Of a DNA stretch of 49,455 bases, positions 42,519 to 49,455 are shown piece after piece; position 1 is the stretch's first letter, and every line of letters starts with the position of its first letter. The notes beneath the pieces are model-generated. The model ran no database searches, was not told where the DNA came from, and saw only the letters and a program-made list of their open reading frames with translations. The stretch spans positions 1-49,455 of the IMG/VR virus record IMGVR_UViG_3300025623_000443; one strand, given 5' to 3'. Source of the DNA: a virus. Made by a program: the position numbers and the translations under genes.

Positions 42519-44420
42519 CTAGTACCCCGGGACGGCGGCAAGGGATTTGAACGCGAGCATGTACACACGTGGCAGCTCAGCCGCCGTTTCCGAGTTTACC
42601 CGAACAGCCAGCCTGCCCGCAGTAGCGACCACCCCGGTGTACCGGTACATGAAGCTCGGTAGCTGCCCTGGCAGGGCATAGTAGACATCCAGGTCGGTGC
42701 CCGTCCGCTCCAGGAAGATGTCGTACGTAGTGCCCCGCCAGAACTCGATGCGCATGCTGGCGCCTGGGTTGGTGTCGTTGTCCCAGTAGTCGGTGGCTGT
42801 GACGCCGCTCATCGGACCGAAAGCGTAGTCGGCCGCTTCTTGGAGGTCGGAAAACAGCCCCCCACCGAACCAGTTGTCTGTATCCACGTCGGTGACGCCA
42901 TTGAGGAAGGCGAAAGACGTCTGAAACCGTGTGGCGTTGTTCAGGTCAATGCCCTGCGGGAGCGAGACAGCGAGGCGCATCGCATACACGAAGTCCGTCG
43001 CGGGGGTGTTAGTGGTGTGAACCACCCCCTGGGCCTGCAGGGCGTCCGTCAGGACCATGCGGATGATCGTGCCGTTCACATCCACGGTGTCCCGTGTAGC
43101 CAGCGCCTGATCCCCACCATACCCGCTGGCGTCGGCCCACTCCGCCAGCACGGGCGTGGCGCCTGTGTACGCCCAGTCTCCGACGCCCACGCCATCGCCC
43201 GCCGCAGACGGGGTAGCGGGCGCCCAGCGCGAATTGCCGTTATCCCAGGCCAGCACCTGTGTGTCTGTCGGGGCGTCCGTGTGGACCGTACGGCCCTGGA
43301 GCTGGGTAGCGTTATGGACCAGCGTCGTCGGGTCCCAGCGCGTATTGCCGTTGTCCCACACCAACGCTTGGCCGTCCGTGGGTGCGTCCGTGTGAACGGT
43401 GCTGCCCTGGAGCTGCGTGGCATTGTGGACGAGGGTAGTCGGGTCCCACCGGCTGTTCCCGTTGTCCCAGGCCATGACCTGCCCGTCTGTGGGCGCGTCG
43501 GTATGAACTGCGTAGCCTTGTAGCTGTGTGGCGTTGTGGGTCTCCACCGCGTACGTGTCCGGAGCGCCGTCGAACCACACCATGCCCGCGGTAGCGGTCA
43601 CCATGGTAGACGCCGCCTTCTGGAGGCAGTAGCCGACCTGCCGCGTGAAGTCACCGACGTCCTTCGCCATCAGCCCCCCGTTCGAGATGTAGACCGGGTC
43701 GTTCTCGGCCGTGTACCCCGACGTGTCCAAGGGGAAGTAGCCCCGCAGCATCAGCATGCCTGTGGCGCCGTTGGCGACCGTTCCCAGCCACGCACCAATC
43801 GAGGCATCCCCAATGGCCGCCTGTGTGCCGAGCGCCGTTCCCGTCTGGGCAACGATGTCCGTCAGGTGGGCGGACATGGCGTCACCGTCTGCGCCAGCCC
43901 CAGAGAAGCGGGCGTAGTCCGTGACCTGCGACAAGTCCCCCGCCGACCGCTCCGCGCCGGTACCGTTGATGGCCATGACAGCCATGCGCCCACCAAGGAC
44001 TTGCTGGAGGCGGCGGAGGTGCTGCTCGATAGACCGGGACCAGCCTGTCTGGTCCGTGTACTGGCCGCCCTCGCGTGGGGCCGGAAGAGCCTCAGCCCCG
44101 TACCCGCTGGCAATCTCAAAGAGGCCGGAAAGAGTGACTTGGTCGCCGCCTGTCTCCGTCACGATACAGATGACGAGGTACCGCCCCGCTACCTTGGGCG
44201 TGAACGTCTTGTCCTCCAACGTCGAGGACAGCCCAGAAAGCCCCAGCCCGGCCGGGTGGTGTTCCGGCCCGTACAGGAAGAAACCCTCCCCATCACCGGG
44301 GGCGTCGTAGTCACCCCAGACGGCCCCAACCGACAACGCGACTGTTACCTGCACATTCGCGGGACGGTTCTGCAGGACCTGCTGAGGTCCTGTCGCGTCC
44401 TCCATCGTAAGCGTAGCCAT
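42519..44420 (-). CDS. Tail fibre protein with tandem repeats
   Basis: MATLTMEDATGPQQVLQNRP starts a 633-residue protein. Early parts are beta-rich (an immunoglobulin-like segment with KVAGRYLVICIV near residue 80). The centre has three tandem 37-residue repeats containing HNATQLQG and TDAPTDGQVMAWDNGNSRW, a linker type common in phage tail fibres. The C-terminal domain (about 430-633) resembles a carbohydrate-binding or lectin-like beta sandwich by its pattern, unproven. Neighbours are the M15 enzyme and a small protein at 44434. Function: fibre or adhesin (inference). Confidence 0.75.
   Translation of the reverse strand: MATLTMEDATGPQQVLQNRPANVQVTVALSVGAVWGDYDAPGDGEGFFLYGPEHHPAGLGLSGLSSTLEDKTFTPKVAGRYLVICIVTETGGDQVTLSGLFEIASGYGAEALPAPREGGQYTDQTGWSRSIEQHLRRLQQVLGGRMAVMAINGTGAERSAGDLSQVTDYARFSGAGADGDAMSAHLTDIVAQTGTALGTQAAIGDASIGAWLGTVANGATGMLMLRGYFPLDTSGYTAENDPVYISNGGLMAKDVGDFTRQVGYCLQKAASTMVTATAGMVWFDGAPDTYAVETHNATQLQGYAVHTDAPTDGQVMAWDNGNSRWDPTTLVHNATQLQGSTVHTDAPTDGQALVWDNGNTRWDPTTLVHNATQLQGRTVHTDAPTDTQVLAWDNGNSRWAPATPSAAGDGVGVGDWAYTGATPVLAEWADASGYGGDQALATRDTVDVNGTIIRMVLTDALQAQGVVHTTNTPATDFVYAMRLAVSLPQGIDLNNATRFQTSFAFLNGVTDVDTDNWFGGGLFSDLQEAADYAFGPMSGVTATDYWDNDTNPGASMRIEFWRGTTYDIFLERTGTDLDVYYALPGQLPSFMYRYTGVVATAGRLAVRVNSETAAELPRVYMLAFKSLAAVPGY
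43215..43545 (-). repeat. Three tandem 111-bp coding repeats
   Basis: The unit HNATQLQG...DNGNSRWDPTTLV (37 residues, 111 bp) is repeated three times within the tail fibre gene; copies differ by a few codons. The period was read from corresponding bases at 43226, 43337 and 43448. Confidence 0.85.
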
Positions 44421-44431
44421 CGTTCACCAAT

Positions 44432-44446
44432 TATTAGCGGCTAATA
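44432..44446. repeat. Dispersed palindrome copy 10 (TATTAGCGGCTAATA)
   Basis: Overlaps the last codons and tandem stops of the 44434 gene and lies 11 bases upstream (right) of the tail-fibre gene start. Confidence 0.9.
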
Positions 44447-44772
44447 GCCGCCAGCTTGTGGAGGACTGTAGCGCGTCGCTGGAGGGACATGCTGCCCTTC
44501 TTCTCCAGCGCCCTCTTCGTGTCCCGAACCAGTTGTGGGGCCGAGCCTACCAGCCACCCAGCGCCTCCGCCGGTAACGGCCCGCTCCAAAAGGTGCCAGA
44601 GAGCGCGGCGTTTCTTCAGCTTCGCCGCGACCCCGAGACCTCGCAGGGCCTTGGCGCTCTTGTAGGCTTTGCGCCCACCGTGCAGGCCGGAAGCAGCCCC
44701 AAGACCGGTGCCCAATGCGGTGCCCAATCCAGGCCCCGCATTCACCCAATTTCGCTTCTTCTTCTCCGCCAT
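44434..44772 (-). CDS. Small basic Gly-rich protein, 112 residues
   Basis: ATG 44772 overlaps the stop of the large tail gene by one base (TGATG); a GTG at 44775 is in frame. The product begins MAEKKKRNWVNAG, then a Gly/Leu-rich stretch (GLGTALGTGLGAASGLHGG) and a basic helix. A second hydrophobic segment (GGGAGWLVGSAPQL) could be membrane-active. Palindrome copy 10 covers its last codons and double stop. No family is recognised. Confidence 0.65.
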   Translation of the reverse strand: MAEKKKRNWVNAGPGLGTALGTGLGAASGLHGGRKAYKSAKALRGLGVAAKLKKRRALWHLLERAVTGGGAGWLVGSAPQLVRDTKRALEKKGSMSLQRRATVLHKLAAISR

Positions 44773-47700
44773 CACTCGCCTCCGAAGGGATCTTCCCCAA
44801 GAATACCACCACCCAACCCGGCTTCACCGGGCGGGGACAGACCGACCACGTAGGCAGCAGCGGCGACCGCCTCATCCATGTGGACCGGAGCGGGCGGGTC
44901 TGTAAGGGCCATCCGGTACGGCCGGTAGTTTCGGACAATTACGTCGTAGTACCCATCCGCCAACCCGGCGGGTGCGGTGAACTCAAGGATGTGTCCTGTG
45001 CTGGTCTGGTCGTTCCCATCGTAGCCGAGCACCACCTTGCCCGCGTTGTTGCCCGTCTCGAAAGTGTAGGCCACCACCGGGGTCTCCACCTGGGACTCTC
45101 TGTGCCGCAAGAACACCCAGCAGCCGCCCTTGATTCCGTCGAACGAATCCGGGTTGGCGGTAGGGACCGTCCCGCGCGTGTCATCGTCTGCAACGAAGAA
45201 GGAGCCCTCCACACGCAACACATTGGTGCCGTAGTCCACCGTGACGTACTGGATGTCTGGCGGCGGGATACAGAACTCCAGGAACCCATGGGTCTTGTGC
45301 CAGCCCTTGATGGCGCGGACACAGATGCCGATGTGGACGTTCTCCAAGTCGAGCTGCTCTACACCCGCGACTCTTGTGAAGTCCGCCAAAGCAACAGGGT
45401 CACCCAGCATTACGCCCTCGTCGGTGTAGCCCCAGCGGACCTTGGCGACGCCCTTATCCAGGCCGTTCCAGTCCGTGAAGAAGCCCGGACCAAAGCTGGG
45501 TACGAGCTGTTCATCCGGGTTCGTGACCTCGAATGCCGCGTCGTATGGGTACTGCTGCACCTGATTGTCGAGGACACCAGACGCAGCAAACTGCGGCCGG
45601 TCTTCGAGGCTGACGGGCTCGGTCTCCAGGTCCTCGATGAGCATGCCGCCCAGCGGGATGTACACCATGTTGGACAGCGACAGCACGTCCGCGGGCGCGA
45701 ACCGCTGCAGCTTCCCAACGCTCAGGATGTGCTCCCGGTGGTAGAACTTGTCGTTGGCTGCATCGGCCGGGTCGTGGTCCGCCATGGTCACAGCGAGCGC
45801 ACCGGACGTGGCGCCCTTCAAACTGCCGATGGTGGCGCGGAAGTTCCACAACGCGTAGAGCCTCTCCTCCGCACCGTAATTGCTGTAGTCCGCCGTGTTC
45901 GAGTTCTCGAAGCCGAGGATGAGGTACGTGAAGGGGTGCTCTGTTTGAGGGTTGAAGACCCCGAAAGGTAGCTTGGGGTGGACCCCCGCCCCAATGTACT
46001 CCACAACCGGGGGAGACTCGGCCCACGGGGTATCCAGTTCCGCTGTCAGGCCCACATCCCACAGCTCGATGGCCTCACCGACCTGAAACTCCAGCGAGAC
46101 TTGGTCCCCTGTGGTCGTGCGCTGGATTGGGACCCACAGCTTGGACATGCACACGTCCAGGTCGGGCTCGACCTGACTGACCATGTGCACCACCCCTTGG
46201 TGCTCGTTCCAAGAGCCGTCGCCCGAGTAGCTGGAGACAACGCCCTCCGCGTAGCCCGACTCGTACTTGTCCTCAACGTCAGCGTCCGTCCACGCGCCGC
46301 CGGTACCGTCTGCACGACCCAGCGTCTCCAGCCCAGGCCAGAGCTTGGTCCGGTCTGCGCCGTCGTCCGCTCGGTAGCTGAACGGAGCGGTATGAAGCGT
46401 GTCTGCGAGGCGCATGGTCGGGTGGTACGTGGGGTTGTCCACCACCGAGATTTCGTCAGCGAAGTCCAGCGCGCCCAGCAAGAGGACGTTGGTGTGCTTG
46501 GGCTTGGCCTCGTCCAAGAAGCTCTGCAGCACAGCGAAGGGCTCTGTCGTCCCCGCGATGTCGAGCGGCACGCGCACAACGAACGTGTGGTACTGCCGGA
46601 TGATGTCCTGCCCCGGAAGAAGCGTCGTCATCAGACCAGGGTTGGTGATGTAGTCATCTACCCTCACCACGTCGAGCAGCACGACATACGGGTCCAGCTG
46701 TGAGTCACGCCACGCCTCGTACAGCGGTGTGAACGCCGCCAGCGTGAGTTCCTCAGTCGGAATCGACTCCCGGTTCCGCTCCGCCCACACCTCGAACGAC
46801 GCCTGCAGCTCTCCGTCGAGGAAGCCGACCGACGAGCCCCGGTCAATCGCTTGGAAGGGGCGGCTCGTCCGCGGGTTGAGCGCCCGCACGTTCGCGGAGA
46901 ACGGGTAGGTGTACGTGAGTAGGTCGTCGTCCGGCGTGGCAATCACGATGCGACCCAGGTCGGTAGCGGAAAGGGGCTCTTCCCACACCACGATTTGCCC
47001 GGTGACCTCGGAGTACGGGAGGCCGAACATGGCCTGCGTCGCGAGCTGGGTGTTGCCCAGCGTCGGCCCTGAGGCGAACGCGAACATCATCCCGCGCACC
47101 ACGGAGAGGTAGTCGACCTGCCCCCGGCTCGCCTCCTGCCACACTTCGTGCGGGAGACCCACCATCAGGCCGAAGTTGTTCTCGACCGTCTGCCAGTTGT
47201 CGAAGTACGCCAGCTCCGCCCACAGCCGCTTCGGCCCCGGGCGCAGCGCGCTCCACGGACAGATGCGTGCGGTCACCTCCCCCGAGATGTTGAGAGGGCG
47301 CTCCACCGTAACCGTGCGGCCCGACTGAGACAGGATGCGGTACGTCCCTGCGTCACCGTCGTTCAACACGAGCGCCACGCCACCTAAGGCGGCCAACTCA
47401 GTGAACGTGGCCTCTACCGCTTCTGAGTGCAGCCGCAGGAACTGGTCGAACACCACGTCCGCTGAGTCCGCAGTGGCAGTCGCCTTGCCCTCCCACAGCG
47501 GTGTGATAGCGACCTGCCCGTCCTTCACACGGAAGTCGAGTCTCTCCGTCAGCTCCTGGCTGTTTGGGTTCCCGCCCAGAACCGGAATAGCGACGAGGTC
47601 GTCCACCGCGGCGGTCAACCGCTCACGGTAAAAACCCATGACCGAGAGCGTCATCACCGAGAGCTGCTCCAGCCCCACGGTCTCTCGGTCTGCACCGGTG

Positions 47701-49455
47701 AGTTCAGAGACGACGTTCATTGCGTCGAACAGCGGCTCCCAGCCAATGAAGACCGCCTGCCCCTTGGTCGCCACGATGGGCAGATAGCTGACCACCTCGT
47801 CGCCCGTCGTCGGGTCAACCACGAGGACCTCGACGTAGTCACCCGTGGTAAGCCCGAGCGCCGCAACGTCGAAGTCAGTGCTCAGCGTCAGATACGGCGT
47901 AGCTCGCGCGAGGACCTTGCTGGGCGGGCGAAGGTGGTCCCACCAGAGCCTAACGCCCGTGATGGTCTGCTCCGACTCAGCGCCACCGAGGGCCAGCTTC
48001 CCCGGGCTGACCTGGGCAGACAGCGTCAGCACGGTCCCGTCCCGTCGTGCTTCCTCGTCGTAGACCCGAATGAGGTCGGAAGCCAGCACCGGGTCGAGAT
48101 ACGCCTTGTCCTCCAGGTGGAGCGTTGTGTCAGCCGCTCCCGCAGCGTCGTCAACCCACGCACCAGCAAAGCGCTCTGAGATGAGCTTGTATGCCGGGAA
48201 GGCGTCCTCCGCCGCGTAGAGGCGCCAGCCGGTCGTCTCTTCCAGCACCTGGATGACCTGCACGACCTCAGCCGGGAGGCCGTCCGCCAAGACGAGCATC
48301 AGGCCGGTGCCGATGGTAGGCGTCCCCTGGCCTGTAGTGATCGCGGACCCCGCCTTCGTACCGGACGTCAGACTCCCGACAGTCAGGTCCCATGAGCCCA
48401 GCAGGCTCGGCGTCACCAGCTCAGTAGTCACCCCCGTAGGCAGCTCCGTGTAGAGCGGGTAATGCGTCCACCGACGCTGGTAGCGCCTGCCCACGTCACG
48501 GATGGACCGAGCGAAACCGTGCTGCCACGTACTGAGCAGCTCAGCCGAGACCACCTGGGTCATCGCCGACCACAGCGAAGACAGGACTTCGCGGTCGTTC
48601 ACGAGGTCCCAGAAGTCCGGGAGGTACTGCCAGATGTACCGAGAGTCGGGACGCAGCCCGAGCAGCTGGTCCGTCTCCTGCACGACAACGGTGTGCGTGT
48701 CTGCGAGGCTCCTGCCCACCCCGTTGCTGACCCGCAGGCGCAGGCCGTAGATGCCAGCGAGGTCTGGCAGCAGGATGGGGTTCATCAGTACCGACGCCGC
48801 GCCGCCACTGAAGAGCGTTGTCCCGGTAGGGACCACCCCAAGATTGGTGGCGTTCAGGTCCACGATGTCACCGCGGAACATCTCAGCAGCGGCTTCGACG
48901 TACCCCGCCGCACCGACACGACTGAAGGCATCGACCAAGTCTTGTGGCGTCGTAATGGCATCGCCGCTCCCGTCCGATGCCAGGGCGACACGCAGCTCCT
49001 TCGCTGCCAAGTCCAACACGACTGCCAGAAGGCTGCCTGCCGAGCCGGTGGAGATAATAAGCTTCCAGCTGTTCCCGGTCGTGTGCTCAGAACGGAAGGC
49101 CAGCTGAACTTGGTTATCCGCCGCCTCTGTCCCGAGCGCCACCTTCGATGCGATTCCGCCTGAGAGGCGCGCAACACTCTCCGCCGGGCGAGAGGTGATA
49201 TCCCACTCGAACGTGAGTGCACGGCCCTTGACGTCTGACGAGCTGCGCCCGAACAGCTCAACGGTGGAGCCGACGAGGTCCTGGTACTCCCCGTCGATGA
49301 CCGCGATAGGGCGGTCTTCCGGCACAACCAACGACGACGCCAGACGGATGGCCGAGACGCTGAAGGCGGTATTAGTCGCTAATACATTCTCCCCCGACCG
49401 GGCCAAGGCCGCGAGGATGATGGAGTCCCCGTATGCGGGTGGCGCCTGAGGGGCG
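44772..49455 (-). CDS. Giant tail/baseplate protein, 5' end beyond window
   Basis: The frame is open to the right edge of the window, so the N-terminus lies outside; a TTG at 49406 is the first in-window start candidate, but readable upstream residues (PPAYGDSIILAALARSGENV) suggest the gene continues. The visible 1560 residues contain an Ig/PKD-like beta domain near the start (VELFGRSSSDVKGRALTFEW, then YGLRLRVSNGVG), a segment YIWQYLPDFWDLVNDREVLS, and long mixed alpha/beta parts without known catalytic motifs. Size and position fit a baseplate or tail-tip protein. Palindrome copy 11 lies near the right end and encodes V-L-A-T-N. Confidence 0.72.
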   Translation of the reverse strand, partial: APQAPPAYGDSIILAALARSGENVLATNTAFSVSAIRLASSLVVPEDRPIAVIDGEYQDLVGSTVELFGRSSSDVKGRALTFEWDITSRPAESVARLSGGIASKVALGTEAADNQVQLAFRSEHTTGNSWKLIISTGSAGSLLAVVLDLAAKELRVALASDGSGDAITTPQDLVDAFSRVGAAGYVEAAAEMFRGDIVDLNATNLGVVPTGTTLFSGGAASVLMNPILLPDLAGIYGLRLRVSNGVGRSLADTHTVVVQETDQLLGLRPDSRYIWQYLPDFWDLVNDREVLSSLWSAMTQVVSAELLSTWQHGFARSIRDVGRRYQRRWTHYPLYTELPTGVTTELVTPSLLGSWDLTVGSLTSGTKAGSAITTGQGTPTIGTGLMLVLADGLPAEVVQVIQVLEETTGWRLYAAEDAFPAYKLISERFAGAWVDDAAGAADTTLHLEDKAYLDPVLASDLIRVYDEEARRDGTVLTLSAQVSPGKLALGGAESEQTITGVRLWWDHLRPPSKVLARATPYLTLSTDFDVAALGLTTGDYVEVLVVDPTTGDEVVSYLPIVATKGQAVFIGWEPLFDAMNVVSELTGADRETVGLEQLSVMTLSVMGFYRERLTAAVDDLVAIPVLGGNPNSQELTERLDFRVKDGQVAITPLWEGKATATADSADVVFDQFLRLHSEAVEATFTELAALGGVALVLNDGDAGTYRILSQSGRTVTVERPLNISGEVTARICPWSALRPGPKRLWAELAYFDNWQTVENNFGLMVGLPHEVWQEASRGQVDYLSVVRGMMFAFASGPTLGNTQLATQAMFGLPYSEVTGQIVVWEEPLSATDLGRIVIATPDDDLLTYTYPFSANVRALNPRTSRPFQAIDRGSSVGFLDGELQASFEVWAERNRESIPTEELTLAAFTPLYEAWRDSQLDPYVVLLDVVRVDDYITNPGLMTTLLPGQDIIRQYHTFVVRVPLDIAGTTEPFAVLQSFLDEAKPKHTNVLLLGALDFADEISVVDNPTYHPTMRLADTLHTAPFSYRADDGADRTKLWPGLETLGRADGTGGAWTDADVEDKYESGYAEGVVSSYSGDGSWNEHQGVVHMVSQVEPDLDVCMSKLWVPIQRTTTGDQVSLEFQVGEAIELWDVGLTAELDTPWAESPPVVEYIGAGVHPKLPFGVFNPQTEHPFTYLILGFENSNTADYSNYGAEERLYALWNFRATIGSLKGATSGALAVTMADHDPADAANDKFYHREHILSVGKLQRFAPADVLSLSNMVYIPLGGMLIEDLETEPVSLEDRPQFAASGVLDNQVQQYPYDAAFEVTNPDEQLVPSFGPGFFTDWNGLDKGVAKVRWGYTDEGVMLGDPVALADFTRVAGVEQLDLENVHIGICVRAIKGWHKTHGFLEFCIPPPDIQYVTVDYGTNVLRVEGSFFVADDDTRGTVPTANPDSFDGIKGGCWVFLRHRESQVETPVVAYTFETGNNAGKVVLGYDGNDQTSTGHILEFTAPAGLADGYYDVIVRNYRPYRMALTDPPAPVHMDEAVAAAAYVVGLSPPGEAGLGGGILGEDPFGGE
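49370..49384. repeat. Dispersed palindrome copy 11 (TATTAGTCGCTAATA)
   Basis: Inside the giant tail gene near the right edge, encoding V-L-A-T-N. Confidence 0.9.

Noticed and set aside
1829-49384. CRISPR array from the repeated palindrome
   Set aside because: Copies are kilobases apart, lie in genes, and have no regular spacers or cas genes; the Cas4-like domain belongs to a macro-domain fusion.

Overview
The window looks like a segment of a large, GC-rich, tailed double-stranded DNA bacteriophage genome; the host cannot be named from the sequence. Support comes from a portal protein, baseplate and tail proteins, a beta-helical tail spike and an M15 peptidoglycan hydrolase, together with a phage-type replication and recombination set (SF2 helicase, DnaB-like helicase, DnaG-like primase, family A DNA polymerase, UvsX/RecA-like recombinase, RuvC-like nuclease). 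No host housekeeping genes, tRNAs, rRNAs or insertion sequences were seen. Base composition was judged by eye, not computed.

Layout. (1) 1-14,073 reads leftward. It holds virion genes (unknown structural proteins, portal, baseplate spike) and one giant gene encoding a complete multisubunit-type RNA polymerase as a single beta-beta' chain, interrupted by an intein. A small rightward unit (10,077-10,513) sits inside this block. (2) About 14,080 is a divergent control region with a promoter, an inverted repeat and an HTH regulator gene. (3) 14,167-33,141 reads rightward as one nearly gapless, overlapping operon for replication, recombination and repair. It includes a DNA polymerase with its own intein and an unusual fusion of a macro domain to a Cas4-like iron-sulfur nuclease. 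(4) 33,148-35,850 is a run of short, separately promoted rightward units: small proteins, a highly structured non-coding RNA of about 850 nt with its own promoter and terminator, two tiny membrane proteins, and a gene with a structured leader. (5) 35,877-49,455 reads leftward: tail spike, tail proteins, M15 endolysin-like enzyme, a free-standing HNH endonuclease and a very large tail protein that runs off the right end.

Two sequence-wide signals link the regions. A palindrome TATTAG-NNN-CTAATA (fuller form TTATTAGCNGCTAATAA) occurs 11 times across the window, inside genes and between them; it looks like a binding site for a dedicated protein. Separately, six rightward promoters share a TGCAAAA-like box, then about 15 bases, then GG(G/T)ATAAGAA. 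The matching pattern was not found on the leftward strand, so leftward late genes probably use other signals. The phage-encoded polymerase lies among the virion genes and could be a late or virion-packaged enzyme; no sigma or alpha subunit gene was seen in the window.
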